Below, piece by piece: positions 1 to 9,088 of a stretch of 64,000 nt of DNA (position 1 is the first letter of the stretch; every line of letters begins with the position of its first letter). The position numbers and the translations under genes are program-made. The notes beneath the pieces were generated by a model. The model was not told the DNA's origin and did no database searches. It worked only from the letters and a program-made list of their open reading frames with translations. The stretch comes from Kamptonema sp. UHCC 0994 (GTDB taxonomy: Bacteria; Cyanobacteriota; Cyanobacteriia; Cyanobacteriales; Microcoleaceae): NCBI RefSeq assembly GCF_029167235.1, contig NZ_JARFTR010000016.1, positions 1-64,000 of the forward strand, given 5' to 3'.

Positions 1-26
1 ATACCGCCCAGAGGGCGGCGTTACGG
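1..26. repeat. half of a REP-like palindrome
   Basis: The first bases match the right half of the palindrome seen complete at 50424-50475 (ACCGCC..., then GGCGGCGTTACGG). The left half would lie outside the window. The rest of the stretch before the first gene (27-231) shows no other clear feature. Confidence 0.6.
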
Positions 27-231
27 ATATTTGTCCTAACATTCTGGTCTGTTGCTATACTATGCAGACTGCTATTTGTAACTTACGATACAAACAGGCA
101 ACTCATTGGTAGGCTTTTACTTAATACGAGCCTGACTCTATTTTGGATTTAAAAATTTTCCTATTTGCAGAAAACATCCAATTTCCGGTCATATCCGTAT
201 CTAAAGTAAATTAAGGAAGGGAAATTACTTT

Positions 232-864
232 ATGAACAATCGCGGGCCAGGGCGACGTAAATTACTATGGTATTTAGGGCTAGGAGTTGGTGGAGCCGCT
301 CTCAGTTTTACCCTCAAAAAAGAGATGATGTCAACTGCTACCCCAACATCTAGCTCTGAAGATATTCCCATGCCTACTCCTGCTAAAAGTGATATTTCCC
401 TCACCACAGATCGAGCTATTACTTCACAGGTAGGACAGATATTACCAGAGTTTCAGGGTATTAGCCAATGGCTAAATTCTCCGCCGCTGAAAATATCCGA
501 TCTCAAAGGTAGCGTGGTGTTGGTACAATTTTGGACATTCGCCTGCATTAACTGCCAGCGTACTTTACCCTACATCACTCGTTGGCATCGCCAATATGCC
601 GAGCGAGGATTAAAAATTATCGGCATACACACTCCCGAATTTCCCTTTGAGCGCGATGTAAATAATGTCAAAAAAGCTTTGAAAGAATATCAAATTACTT
701 ATCCGGTACCTCTGGATAACGAGTTTAAAACTTGGCTTGCCTACAAGAATGAATACTGGCCTCATTTATTTTTAGCAGATCGACAAGGCATTCGGCGCTA
801 TAATCATATTGGGGAAGGAGCTTATGACGAAACAGAACAGACAATTCGTAGGCTATTAGGATAG
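232..864 (+). CDS. membrane-anchored thioredoxin-like (TlpA/DipZ-type) protein
   Basis: This 210-residue protein has one N-terminal hydrophobic segment (about residues 12-27), a polar Ser/Thr/Pro linker and a thioredoxin-like domain from about residue 65. The redox motif is CINC (C105, C108) in the context WTFACINCQRTLPY, which resembles the thioredoxin-like domain of DipZ-type proteins more than classical WCGPC thioredoxin. It should act on the lumenal or periplasmic side, receiving electrons from the CcdA protein encoded 4 bp downstream and passing them to extracytoplasmic disulfides, for example during c-type cytochrome maturation. The pairing with ccdA is the strongest functional clue; the final substrate is not visible. 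A purine-rich GGAAGGGAAA precedes the ATG. Confidence 0.88.
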   Translation: MNNRGPGRRKLLWYLGLGVGGAALSFTLKKEMMSTATPTSSSEDIPMPTPAKSDISLTTDRAITSQVGQILPEFQGISQWLNSPPLKISDLKGSVVLVQFWTFACINCQRTLPYITRWHRQYAERGLKIIGIHTPEFPFERDVNNVKKALKEYQITYPVPLDNEFKTWLAYKNEYWPHLFLADRQGIRRYNHIGEGAYDETEQTIRRLLG

Positions 865-868
865 TTAA

Positions 869-1570
869 ATGGCAACTTCACTCCCTTCGACTGGTGTAGC
901 TTTGCTAGCAGGATTTGTAACTATTCTCTCGCCTTGTGTTTTGCCAATTTTACCTATATTATTAGGGCGAAGCCTTCAATCTCATCGCTATGGCCCCGTT
1001 GCTTTGGTATTAGGATTAATCTCTGGTTTTGCGGTAATTGGGAGCTTATTGGGAGTGACATCAAGCTGGTTTGTCAGCCTTGCTAGCATCCTCAGAAATG
1101 GAGCAATCGCATTTCTTTTGATTGCCGGAATAAGTACCATTTTTCCCCAGATTTACCAATTTTTGTTTAAATACTTACACTTTCAACGTTGGCTGAAAGA
1201 GCCTATACGGGTGGGGTTAATTGGTGAATTTTGGCTGGGAACTCAACTCGGCTTGCTTTGGACACCTTGCGCGGGGCCAGTTCTAGCCAGTATTCTAGTT
1301 ATAGCTGTTGTTAATCCTCAGCCTACAACTACTTTCTTGTTATTAGTTTGGTACGGTTTGGGAGCCGGATTGCCGCTGCTAGGAATTGCTTATGGAGGGC
1401 GCTATTTCACCAAGCACTTATTACGTTTGCGACCCCATAGTGTAGTCTTACAAAAAATCGGTGGGATAATTATCGTAATCAGTGCGATCGCAATTATTTT
1501 GGGTTGGGATGTCAAGATACAGCTTTGGCTAGCTCCGTTTTTTCCCAATATCTCTCTCTTCACTACTTAG
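869..1570 (+). CDS. ccdA: CcdA/DsbD-like thiol-disulfide transporter
   Basis: This 233-residue polytopic membrane protein belongs to the DsbD/CcdA family. About six hydrophobic segments are visible, and the family's two cysteine motifs are present: SPCVLP (C23) and WTPCAGPV (C134). These cysteines carry reducing equivalents from cytoplasmic thioredoxin across the membrane. The gene starts 4 bp after the thioredoxin-like gene, so the two are almost certainly co-transcribed and form a transporter and acceptor pair. Its end overlaps by 8 bp the 3' end of the convergent PP2C gene. Assignment to the family is secure; whether it serves cytochrome c assembly (CcsB/Ccs1 route) or another target is inferred from cyanobacterial precedent. 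Confidence 0.9.
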   Translation: MATSLPSTGVALLAGFVTILSPCVLPILPILLGRSLQSHRYGPVALVLGLISGFAVIGSLLGVTSSWFVSLASILRNGAIAFLLIAGISTIFPQIYQFLFKYLHFQRWLKEPIRVGLIGEFWLGTQLGLLWTPCAGPVLASILVIAVVNPQPTTTFLLLVWYGLGAGLPLLGIAYGGRYFTKHLLRLRPHSVVLQKIGGIIIVISAIAIILGWDVKIQLWLAPFFPNISLFTT

Positions 1571-3470
1571 CTGGTGAGGAAGTATTCGGGAACAAGGGGA
1601 TTTGCTCATTTTTTTGCTGTTGTTGGCGATTGTTATACCACACAGCCCCAACACCTCCTACTAAAAGCAACGCTAACAGCCCTAGGACAGGCACTAAAGC
1701 CTTAAAATTCTGCCGTTGGCGGGGGGATTTAGCTCCTACTGTTTCAGCGTACAGAAGTGCCTTAGAAGCTTCTGAAAGCTCAGATTCCAGAGTTCCTGTT
1801 GTATTGGGTAATTGAACTGGATTGAAGAATACCAACTTCTCTGGAGAAATCCGGCAATGAACGATTACCACCGATGTATTATCATGGCCGTTTTTCTCAT
1901 TAGCTAGACGAATCCAAGACTGAATAGCAGACTGTAAAGAAATCTCGCCCTTCAACACCGCTGGTGCGTAATCTGCCCAAGATTTTTCTACCCAATCATT
2001 ATCGCTAAGACCGTCAGAACATAGCAGCAACAAACCGTCTTCTTCAACTATAAACCGCTGAATTGAGGGATGTAGATATTCCCCTTCTCGCGTACCGATC
2101 GCTTGGGTAAGAGCTCCTGCATCCGATCGCAGTTGCGCCTCCCAATAGAGACAATGACCTAAGCGAACTTCCCTGCTAGCTACGTCATCATCTACAGTCA
2201 ACTGACAGCAACCATATTCCGTCAGCCAATAGGCGCGACTGTCCCCAACATTGACTAAATAGAGTTCGTGAGAATTATTTAATTGCTCAACATCTGAAAT
2301 TTTAACCTGTTGAGGTAACTGGAGAGCCATCACTAGGGTTGTCCCCATGCGTTCCCTCAATTCTCGGCCTTGCTCGTTATTTTGGGCAGCAATTACATTA
2401 TTTACTACTCTAACGCTCTCTTCGAGTTGCCTGCTGACGACTTCTGGGGGAGTCAAATCGGGTTGTTGAGCTATTTCTACTAGGAGAGTTTGGATTAATG
2501 GTTTGAGGGACTCTACAGCCAGTTGACTTGCTACTTCTCCGCCTTCGTGGCCGCCAACTCCGTCGCAAACTATGGCTAGGTAAGGAATCTGGGGGTTACG
2601 ATCTGGGGTTGGGATCTGGGATAAATCTGAATTTTTAGGGTAATAACTGTCTTCGTTGTGGTCGCGCTGAGGGCCTGTATCGGTAGCTCCAGCTATTTCT
2701 AAGTGTAGGGGTAATTGAGCGGCAACTTCGAGTAATAGCAAGTTGAGCTCTGGCGCGATCGCATCTACAGTTGTCCCACTACGACGCAAAAGCATACAAA
2801 TTCCTTCCAGTCCTTGTTGTATCGATGGTTGTGCTGCTTCTACCCAAGGAGTCCAAATTTCTGCTAAATCGCGCAATGTTGGTTTAACTTTACCCCCTGG
2901 CAGTAGTTCCAACAACCGCACTCGCCAACCTTCAACTCGGATATTCTCGGCGGCCAATAAGCTAGAAGCTACTCCCTCTGCGGATAGTGGAGTCCATAGT
3001 TGCAGGATTTGCCACAGCCAATAAACTTGGCGGACTGGTGGTGCTCCTAGCCAAGCTTCTACAATAGAAGGATAGAGGCGACCGATCGCATCTACTGGTG
3101 CATTTTCTAACAACAACACCTCTGGTGCTTCCTCAGATTCTCCTAATTGACAAAAACCATAGACCTCTGGAACGTGAAGCCTGTGGGGGTATAAATGGAG
3201 GTAAGGAAGGAGCGCATCAGGCAATTGTTCGGGGGCGCTAGGGGGTTCTCCGGGTCTAGTATCGAGCCAAACTTGAGGCTCGATCGCAAAGTAGCGATCG
3301 CCGATTTCGCTACCCTGTGGTATCTGTTCTGCTTCTGGGCCAAGCGCCCACAGATACCTATAGATCAGATGGGTTTGGCAAGCTTCGCATTCCCGGCGAC
3401 CCAAGGAATTGCTAGGGTTGGGACAGGCTAAGTTGGGGCAGTAAATTTTTGGGGAGGAAAGGCTAATCAT
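1563..3470 (-). CDS. PP2C-type serine/threonine phosphatase with N-terminal 4-Cys domain and C-terminal membrane anchor
   Basis: The protein starts with a four-cysteine zinc-finger-like segment (CPNLACP ... CEACQT), followed by a roughly 200-residue region of unknown role and then a PP2C catalytic domain. PP2C signatures are GPQRDHNEDSYY, VCDGVGGHEGGEVAS and LCSDGLSDN, with metal-binding aspartates. A single hydrophobic helix near the C-terminus (VPVLGLLALLLVGGVGAVWY) should anchor it in the membrane, catalytic domain in the cytoplasm. It probably dephosphorylates proteins in Ser/Thr kinase signalling; no kinase is adjacent. I chose the ATG at 3470 (protein begins MISLSSPKIYCPN); an in-frame ATG at 3494 would add eight residues. 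Neither has a good ribosome binding site. Confidence 0.85.
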   Translation of the reverse strand: MISLSSPKIYCPNLACPNPSNSLGRRECEACQTHLIYRYLWALGPEAEQIPQGSEIGDRYFAIEPQVWLDTRPGEPPSAPEQLPDALLPYLHLYPHRLHVPEVYGFCQLGESEEAPEVLLLENAPVDAIGRLYPSIVEAWLGAPPVRQVYWLWQILQLWTPLSAEGVASSLLAAENIRVEGWRVRLLELLPGGKVKPTLRDLAEIWTPWVEAAQPSIQQGLEGICMLLRRSGTTVDAIAPELNLLLLEVAAQLPLHLEIAGATDTGPQRDHNEDSYYPKNSDLSQIPTPDRNPQIPYLAIVCDGVGGHEGGEVASQLAVESLKPLIQTLLVEIAQQPDLTPPEVVSRQLEESVRVVNNVIAAQNNEQGRELRERMGTTLVMALQLPQQVKISDVEQLNNSHELYLVNVGDSRAYWLTEYGCCQLTVDDDVASREVRLGHCLYWEAQLRSDAGALTQAIGTREGEYLHPSIQRFIVEEDGLLLLCSDGLSDNDWVEKSWADYAPAVLKGEISLQSAIQSWIRLANEKNGHDNTSVVIVHCRISPEKLVFFNPVQLPNTTGTLESELSEASKALLYAETVGAKSPRQRQNFKALVPVLGLLALLLVGGVGAVWYNNRQQQQKNEQIPLFPNTSSPAK

Positions 3471-3676
3471 GTCAAAAATTTTGTCTAAAAACATTATAAA
3501 GTTATCTGCTTGAGAGAGCTAAATTACTGGATCTGAGAATAAACTGATTTTAGCCCCTATATAATTTCTCAACTGTCTCGTCTACCTTAAAATTTCAGTT
3601 TTAGCCGTGCGGCATTGAGCTGACTGTAATTTAAGTTAATTAATCTCCAATACTTTTTATAACTGCGATCGCGACA

Positions 3677-4171
3677 ATGAACACCATCAGCTTATTGGCT
3701 GGGGTTGCCAATATCTCCACCCCGCAACCGATTTTATCTATATTCTCATCTCCCACTGAGCTCTGGTTGCTGGCGGGAACAGTGCTTTGCTTGGCGGAGC
3801 TATTTCTACCTACTGCTTTTGTAGCATTTATGATGGGACTGAGTGCTTTTGCAGTGGCTGTTGTGTCTTTAGTTTTACCTAATGTTAATTTGCAGGTGTT
3901 ACTGTGGATGGTTTTCTCAGCATTTTTTGTGCTGGGGTCTCGCCGCTTAATCCCGAAGCAGAACTCTAAAGTGCTCGAAGATGGTAAGGAGGCCCAAACT
4001 TTGACGGAAATTCCGGCGGGAGGTACGGGACGAGTCATTTATGAGGGTAACTCTTGGCGAGCTCGCTGTGCAGATCATGCTGTGGCGATCGCGCCGTCTC
4101 AGAATGTAATTGTAGTAGGGCGAGAAGGTACTACCTTGATTGTGATGCCAGAATACCTGCTGCATTCTTGA
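3677..4171 (+). CDS. NfeD family membrane protein
   Basis: This 164-residue protein has three to four hydrophobic segments in its first half (LWLLAGTVLCLAELFLPTAF and following) and a small soluble OB-fold-like C-terminal part with the segment GGTGRVIYEGNSWRARC, typical of short NfeD proteins. NfeD proteins work with SPFH/stomatin-like partners in membrane microdomains, and an SPFH gene lies next on the same strand, which supports the assignment. The two genes are separated by about 180 bp holding a repeat element, so co-transcription is likely but not certain. The biochemical role of short NfeD proteins is poorly defined. Confidence 0.88.
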   Translation: MNTISLLAGVANISTPQPILSIFSSPTELWLLAGTVLCLAELFLPTAFVAFMMGLSAFAVAVVSLVLPNVNLQVLLWMVFSAFFVLGSRRLIPKQNSKVLEDGKEAQTLTEIPAGGTGRVIYEGNSWRARCADHAVAIAPSQNVIVVGREGTTLIVMPEYLLHS

Positions 4172-4335
4172 AGAAGGGGCTAGGGGCTAGGGGCTAGGGG
4201 CTAGGGAAGAGGGGGCTAGGGGCTACGATGCTCAGGGCTAGGGAAGAAGGGGAAGAGGGGGAAGAAGGGAAGAAGGGAATAGAATCAGCGGGTTTGATGG
4301 AAACCAGAATGTCCTAACCACTTGGTGGTTACTAT
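4172..4335. repeat. GGGGCTA-rich element, copy A (related to 13364-13497)
   Basis: The NfeD-SPFH gap begins with five near-tandem copies of GGGGCTA, then shares a block with the element at 13364-13497: CTACGATGCTCAGG, a purine-rich GGGAAGAAGGGGAAGA stretch, AATAGAATCAG, and GTCCTAACC near the right end. This copy ends in its own small hairpin (AACCACTTGGTGGTT, about 4316-4330) rather than the long terminal inverted repeat of copy B. Confidence 0.7.
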
Positions 4336-4354
4336 ATATTTAGGAGAAATTGAA

Positions 4355-5332
4355 ATGGAAGGATTTTTTTTACTGGTATTTCTAGCGTTAGGCGGTTCTG
4401 CGATCGCGGGTTCTGTGAAAATTGTCAATCAAGGGAACGAAGCTTTAGTCGAAACCTTGGGCAAATATAGCGGCAAAAAATTGGAACCTGGTCTTAATTT
4501 TGTCATGCCTTTTCTAGATCGCGTTGTCTACGAACAAACTATTCGCGAAAAGGTCTTAGACATTCCTCCTCAAGCTTGTATTACCCGCGATAACGTTTCT
4601 TTTACTGTAGATGCGGTGGTCTACTGGCGGATTATGGACATGGAAAAAGCCTACTATAAAGTAGAAAATCTTCAGTCAGCAATGGTAAATATGGTGCTGA
4701 CGCAACTTCGCTCGGAAATGGGTCAACTGGATCTAGAACAAACTTTTACTGCCCGTTCTCAAATTAATGAAATTTTACTCCGAGATTTAGACATTGCTAC
4801 CGATCCTTGGGGAGTGAAGGTGACGCGGGTAGAATTGCGCGATATTATTCCTTCTCAAACAGTCCAAGAATCAATGGAGTTGCAAATGGCCGCCGACAGG
4901 CGCAAACGCGCAGCAATTCTCACCTCTGAAGGCGAACGCGATTCGGCTGTTAATAGCGCTCAAGGTAAAGCAGAAGCTCAAGTTTTGGACGCACAAGCGC
5001 GTCAGAAATCAACTATTTTGGAGGCGGAGGCCCAGCAAAAGGCGATCGTTCTTAAAGCTCAGGCGGAACGTCAAAGTCAGGTTCTTAAGGCTCAGGCTAC
5101 TGCTGAAGCGTTACAAATTATTGGCAAAACTTTGGAAAATGACCCGAATGCTCGCGAAGCACTTCAGTTTTTACTGGCTCAAAACTATTTGGATATGGGC
5201 TTGAAAATTGGTAGTAGTGATAGCAGTAAGGTGATGTTTATGGACCCGCGTAGTATACCGGCTACTTTGGAGGGGATGCGATCGATTGTTGGTAATGAAG
5301 TGAAAAATTCTGATTTGAAGAAGTTGTCTTAG
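4355..5332 (+). CDS. SPFH/Band 7 (stomatin/QmcA-like) protein
   Basis: Starting at 4355, this 325-residue protein has one N-terminal hydrophobic segment ([17 protein letters not shown]) followed by an SPFH/Band 7 domain (for example [37 protein letters not shown] is spread over positions 4490-4600) and an Ala/Glu/Gln/Lys-rich coiled coil built of repeats such as [19 protein letters not shown]. The start was set at 4355 because AGGAG lies 9 bp upstream; the longer reading frame from 4322 has no such site. Stomatin-like proteins form membrane-bound oligomers and usually act with NfeD partners, here encoded just upstream. It lacks obvious specialised motifs, so its client is unknown. Confidence 0.92.
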   Translation: MEGFFLLVFLALGGSAIAGSVKIVNQGNEALVETLGKYSGKKLEPGLNFVMPFLDRVVYEQTIREKVLDIPPQACITRDNVSFTVDAVVYWRIMDMEKAYYKVENLQSAMVNMVLTQLRSEMGQLDLEQTFTARSQINEILLRDLDIATDPWGVKVTRVELRDIIPSQTVQESMELQMAADRRKRAAILTSEGERDSAVNSAQGKAEAQVLDAQARQKSTILEAEAQQKAIVLKAQAERQSQVLKAQATAEALQIIGKTLENDPNAREALQFLLAQNYLDMGLKIGSSDSSKVMFMDPRSIPATLEGMRSIVGNEVKNSDLKKLS

Positions 5333-5478
5333 TGTTCTCAAACCCTGGAAGGGCTAAGCATTCGGGTACAAAATGCTGGTTTTTAGCAGAAGTTTATCGC
5401 CCAAATGCTTCGCCCCTACATCAATTTGATAGTTTGAAAACACTCCCTAGTCCCTTTCTTCCCAATTGTCTTAAAATC

Positions 5479-6015
5479 CTAACTAAAAAAAATCAAACTC
5501 GCGATCGCCACACCCACCCCAATCAAACCCACCCAAATAAACCGATTATCCCTCGTATTTACCTTACTCAAATCTACTGGCTCCGCGATCGCCAGCTTAG
5601 GCTTAGACTGATTCACCGCCCCTCCAGCGCCACCCTTCAAAGCACTAGAAGGATTATCACCCAAAGCCCCCAAATCTGGAATTTCCACCAACCATTCAGG
5701 GCGCTTGCTCAACTTAGGCGCTTCCAAAATATAGAGCAAACCACGAGCTTGTTCGCGAGTATCTATACTAGGATGGCGGACAAGTTTCTTACAAAGCGCG
5801 ATCGCCTCCTGAGTTTGTCCCGCCGCATCTAAGGCCGTCACCAGCCACATCTGCACCTCACCCCCCAAACGGGAACCACGATCTACCAAAGCACTAGCCG
5901 CCTCAAAATGGCGCACCGCATCCCCGTACTGGCCCCGCTCAAAAACCGCCTTACCAGTTGCGTACTCAGACTTAACTACTTCTAACCGATCGGAACTCAC
6001 AATCGCTAATCTCAA
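5479..6015 (-). CDS. TPR-like protein with C-terminal membrane helix
   Basis: This 178-residue protein is not one I can name. Its first 100 residues look helical with tetratricopeptide-like spacing (ATGKAVFERGQYGDAVRHFE, then LVTALDAAGQTQEAIALCKK). A Pro/Gly/Ser-rich linker follows, and the last 20 residues form one hydrophobic helix (FIWVGLIGVGVAIASLIFFS). It is probably a tail-anchored protein with a cytoplasmic protein-binding domain. It is convergent with the SPFH gene and sits just downstream of ssb on the same strand. The gap to the SPFH gene (5333-5478) shows no clear feature. Confidence 0.75.
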   Translation of the reverse strand: MRLAIVSSDRLEVVKSEYATGKAVFERGQYGDAVRHFEAASALVDRGSRLGGEVQMWLVTALDAAGQTQEAIALCKKLVRHPSIDTREQARGLLYILEAPKLSKRPEWLVEIPDLGALGDNPSSALKGGAGGAVNQSKPKLAIAEPVDLSKVNTRDNRFIWVGLIGVGVAIASLIFFS

Positions 6016-6049
6016 AATTCAAAATTCACCGACCCAAAATTCCACGAGC

Positions 6050-6409
6050 CTATAACTCATCGTAATTTTGCGACATACCGGATTCATTATCCCGTTTCGA
6101 TCCCAATAAATCCAGTCGATCCACTATAATCACTGGCTTAGAACGATTTACACGCGTATTGCGATCTTGCCAGCGATCAAACTTCAAGGAACCCTTAACC
6201 CCAATCAAGCTACCCTTGCGAACATAAGTAGCAGCAATTTCAGCAGTTTTTCCCCAAAGTTCTAAGTTAAACCAATCTGGCTGCTCAGCGTTCTTCGTCA
6301 TCCGATCAACCGCCAGAGTTAAGCTGCACTTAACACTACCCGACTCAAAATACTTTACATCAGGGTCGCCGCCCACGCGGCCCACAAGAGTGACAACATT
6401 GAGACTCAT
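6050..6409 (-). CDS. ssb: single-stranded DNA-binding protein
   Basis: This 119-residue protein matches the short cyanobacterial SSB type. It opens with MSLNVVTLVGRVGGDPDVKY, typical of the OB-fold of SSB, continues with WFNLELWGKTAEIAATYVRKG, and ends at a short acidic tail (SGMSQNYDEL) rather than the DDDIPF tip of enterobacterial SSB. It should bind single-stranded DNA as an oligomer during replication, repair and recombination. The next gene on the same strand encodes the TPR-like protein, 34 bp away, so the two may be co-transcribed. The absence of a canonical DDxIPF tip is normal for this short group. Confidence 0.92.
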   Translation of the reverse strand: MSLNVVTLVGRVGGDPDVKYFESGSVKCSLTLAVDRMTKNAEQPDWFNLELWGKTAEIAATYVRKGSLIGVKGSLKFDRWQDRNTRVNRSKPVIIVDRLDLLGSKRDNESGMSQNYDEL

Positions 6410-6670
6410 AAATTCAATTCCGACTTTGATAATGAAACAGCATCCACAATAGATAAATAGTTCTTTAACCAGACAGCCAAGGTCTGGGCTTTATCCTGAT
6501 TTCGTCCCCTCTTTCGACAATATAGATTATGGATTCTAGGGGAACGTCGGCTCAACTAATGAGCCATTCTGAAAGATTTTACCGCGCCGCGATCGCCCCA
6601 ACTGGGGTTGAGATCGGCACTGTGAAGGAGAATCGCAGTGAAATTAACATCGATCTGCTATAATCCCTTT

Positions 6671-6908
6671 GTCAGTACAAGACATTAAAACCTGCCCCCT
6701 TTTAGGGTTGAGAGTTTCAATAGACTCAGGATCAAAAACGTAATAGAATCCACCTTGGTTACACTTTAGTTACATTATAGGTTGCGGATTTTGAGAAATC
6801 AAGTATCTAACTTAACATTAGTACGGATGCTCAAAATAATCGATCGCAACCAATGCTCAAGTTCTGAAACGATTAAATCGTCAGTAAAAGACGCTAAAAC
6901 CTACCCCC
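6671..6908. repeat. pair of imperfect 29-bp direct repeats 209 bp apart
   Basis: Positions 6671-6699 and 6880-6908 match in 25 of 29 bases (shared GTCAGTA, AAGAC, TAAAACCT and CCCCC blocks). The right copy directly abuts the structured omegaRNA-like segment, so the left copy may be a remnant of a second element end. No gene is supported between ssb and mreB. Confidence 0.65.
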
Positions 6909-6909
6909 A

Positions 6910-7065
6910 GACTGGAGGAAAGTCACGACCGAGGAGCTTGCTGCAAGGCAAGGATAGCAGACCGCCATTTTCGGCAAAAGGATTGCGCCCGGAAACCCTA
7001 GCAATAGGGATATTAAGGCTGGAAAGTCTTAAGAATCCCCGCGTCTTCAGACCGGGGAGTGTCAA
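6910..7065 (+). ncRNA. omegaRNA-like right end of an IS200/IS605 (TnpB) element, without a tnpB gene
   Basis: The segment can form a string of hairpins: CTTGC/GCAAG (6937-6952), CCCTA-GCAA-TAGGG with a GNRA-type loop (6996-7009), an AAGGCT/AGTCTT stem with G-U pairing (about 7016-7030), and a terminal CCCCG/CGGGG hairpin with a one-base bulge (7037-7057). It finishes with GGGGAGTGTCAA. As I recall, this closing hairpin followed by AGTGTCAA is characteristic of cyanobacterial IS1341/IS605-type right ends, where the RNA scaffold ends and the guide begins. No tnpB or tnpA reading frame is nearby. The 303-bp open frame over this region reads as chance. The identity is inference from pattern memory and not from a search. 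Confidence 0.45.
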
Positions 7066-7104
7066 TGCACACACTAGCATTTAAGTTTAGGGGCGTACAA
7101 ACCA

Positions 7105-8148
7105 GTGGGTTTTCTCAGTCGCTTTTCCTTATCCCGTGATATGGGTATCGACCTCGGTACTGCAAACACACTCGTGTACGTATCCGGCAAAGGTATCGTT
7201 CTTCAAGAACCATCTGTAGTTGCCATCGACCAAGATTTGAAAATCCCGCTCGCAGTCGGAGAAGAGGCAAAAAAAATGCTAGGGCGTACCCCTGGCAACG
7301 TCATCGCTGTACGGCCACTTCGGGATGGCGTAATTGCCGACTTCGACACAGCAGAGCTGATGCTCAAACACTTCATCCGGCGGGTTCACGAAGGCAGAAC
7401 CCTAGTTGCACCCCGGATAGTAATCGGCATTCCTTCTGGCGTTACCGGAGTTGAACGCCGGGCAGTCATGGAAGCCGCCTCTCAAGCGGGAGCCAGAGAT
7501 GTCCGGTTAATTGATGAGCCAATTGCCGCTGCGATCGGAGCTGGATTGCCAGTTTCTGAGCCGACTGGCAACATGATTATAGACATCGGTGGGGGTACAA
7601 CGGAAGTCGCTGTACTCAGCTTACAGGGTACGGTGTTGAGCGAGTCAGTACGGGTGGCCGGTGACGAACTCAATGATGCCATTATCCAGTACATGAAAAA
7701 AGTTCATAACTTAGTAATTGGAGAACGTACCGCTGAAGACATCAAGATTCAAATTGGTTCCGCCTATCCAACTTTAGAAAACGACGATATCACAATGGAA
7801 GTACGCGGTTTGCACCTGCTCTCAGGCCTGCCGCGAACGATTACGATTAAAGGGCCAGAAGTCCGAGAAAGTATGTCGGAACCGCTTTCAGTAATTGTCG
7901 AAGCTGTCAAGAGAACTCTAGAGCGCACTCCTCCAGAACTCGCAGCAGATATTATTGACAGGGGAATCATGCTAGCTGGAGGTGGAGCCTTAATGAAGGG
8001 TTTAGATACTCTCATTAGCCATGAAACCGGCATCGTTACTCACGTCGCCGCTGACCCTCTATCCTGCGTGGTTTTGGGAACTGGTCGAGTGTTGGAGAAC
8101 TTCAAACAATTAGAACGGGTGTTCAGTGGGCGATCGCGAAACCTCTAA
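7105..8148 (+). CDS. mreB: rod-shape determining actin homologue MreB
   Basis: This 347-residue protein is a standard-length MreB. It carries the actin-family nucleotide-binding motifs: [17 protein letters not shown] (phosphate 1), [15 protein letters not shown] (phosphate 2) and [13 protein letters not shown] (adenosine). It polymerises on the inner membrane and positions the elongasome that inserts sidewall peptidoglycan. The start is the GTG at 7105, preceded by AGGGG 11 bp upstream; no ATG fits. It heads mreB-mreC-mreD in the usual order. Its leader is unusual because an omegaRNA-like element ends about 40 bp before the start codon, so its promoter must lie within or beyond that element. 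Confidence 0.97.
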   Translation: MGFLSRFSLSRDMGIDLGTANTLVYVSGKGIVLQEPSVVAIDQDLKIPLAVGEEAKKMLGRTPGNVIAVRPLRDGVIADFDTAELMLKHFIRRVHEGRTLVAPRIVIGIPSGVTGVERRAVMEAASQAGARDVRLIDEPIAAAIGAGLPVSEPTGNMIIDIGGGTTEVAVLSLQGTVLSESVRVAGDELNDAIIQYMKKVHNLVIGERTAEDIKIQIGSAYPTLENDDITMEVRGLHLLSGLPRTITIKGPEVRESMSEPLSVIVEAVKRTLERTPPELAADIIDRGIMLAGGGALMKGLDTLISHETGIVTHVAADPLSCVVLGTGRVLENFKQLERVFSGRSRNL

Positions 8149-8158
8149 GAAGTCTATC

Positions 8159-8243
8159 TTGGATTTTGGATTTTGGATTTTGGATTCAATCTAAAATCTA
8201 AAATCGCTACCTCAATCTAAAATCTAAAATCTAAAGTCTGAAA
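8159..8243. repeat. heptamer repeat between mreB and mreC
   Basis: About four tandem copies of TTTTGGA are followed by several copies of AATCTAA. The two blocks are partly complementary and could fold on each other. The array lies inside the mreBCD operon, directly before the mreC start. Confidence 0.8.
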
Positions 8244-8245
8244 TT

Positions 8246-9088
8246 ATGCTAAAAAACACACTGCGTCGATGGTGGGATCTGCGATTACAAATTGCAATCC
8301 TGGGCATAGCTCTAAGTGGAGCGTGGTTAATTCGAGAAACTCAAGGTCAAGCACTATTTGAGGTCTATGGTTGGGTTTCTCGCCCCTTCCAAGTAAATGC
8401 CTCCGAACAAGAGCAAATGCTCAATGCCCGCACTAAAGAACTCCAAGACCGTTTAACAGAATTACAAACCCAAAATCAAAAGCTAAAACAGCTTTTAGGT
8501 TATGTTTCTACCCAGAAAAATAAAGGAATTGTAGCTCCGATTATCGGTCGAAGTGCAGACCATTGGTGGCAGCAAGTAACTTTGGGCCGAGGTAGTAAAG
8601 ATGGCATTCGCAAGGGCTTTATTGTGATGGGCCCCGGCGGTGTGGTAGGAAGAATTATTAATGTCACTCCTAACACAAGTGTTGTGGTTCTGATTAGCGA
8701 TCCCACTAGCCGAGTTGGTGTCGCCATTAGCCGCAGTCGCCACATGGGTTTCCTGCGGGGAAAAGGAGAAAAAGCGAAAAATCGCGCGGTGATGGAGTTT
8801 TTTGATAATGTTCCGAATGTTAAGCCAGGAGATATAGTCTCTACTTCATCTTTTAGCCAGTTGTATCCCCCTGGGTTGCCAGTAGGCAGGGTGGAGTCTC
8901 TGGATATGAATAAAAGTCCTGCCCCTGAAGCTATAATCGAATTCTCGGCATCGATAAATTCTCTGGAGTGGGTGGTAGTCTATGCCCACCAGGAGCCATC
9001 GGAGCTCACTCTTCCTCAAAATTTGCCCTCAAAGACAAATTCTCTTCAAGATCACTTTTCTAAAGAGGAAGGAGGCGAAGAGAAGTGA
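8246..9088 (+). CDS. mreC: rod-shape determining protein MreC
   Basis: This 280-residue protein has the MreC layout: a short cytoplasmic N-terminus, one membrane helix (about residues 15-33), a coiled coil (about residues 55-85, EQEQMLNARTKELQDRLTEL) and a beta-rich extracytoplasmic domain containing GIVAPIIGRSADHWWQQVTL and VGRIINVTPNTSVVVLISD. MreC links the MreB filament to the peptidoglycan synthases in the periplasm. The acidic C-terminal tail after about residue 255 is variable in the family. Its stop codon overlaps the mreD start (TGATG), which suggests translational coupling. The 97-bp gap from mreB holds only heptamer repeats. Confidence 0.95.
   Translation: MLKNTLRRWWDLRLQIAILGIALSGAWLIRETQGQALFEVYGWVSRPFQVNASEQEQMLNARTKELQDRLTELQTQNQKLKQLLGYVSTQKNKGIVAPIIGRSADHWWQQVTLGRGSKDGIRKGFIVMGPGGVVGRIINVTPNTSVVVLISDPTSRVGVAISRSRHMGFLRGKGEKAKNRAVMEFFDNVPNVKPGDIVSTSSFSQLYPPGLPVGRVESLDMNKSPAPEAIIEFSASINSLEWVVVYAHQEPSELTLPQNLPSKTNSLQDHFSKEEGGEEK

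Noticed and set aside
5332..5832. 166-codon plus-strand frame overlapping the TPR-like gene
   Set aside because: Its composition is that of an antisense shadow (Arg/Thr/Pro/Ile-rich), while the minus-strand frame gives a coherent helical protein with a membrane anchor.
6910..6930. GAGGAAAGTC, as in the start of RNase P RNA
   Set aside because: The following sequence lacks the other conserved RNase P blocks (for example ACAGAAA and the 3' partner), and the whole is too short.
6782..7084. 100-codon open frame before mreB
   Set aside because: It overlaps the hairpin string and has no protein-like composition or ribosome site; better explained as the omegaRNA-like element.
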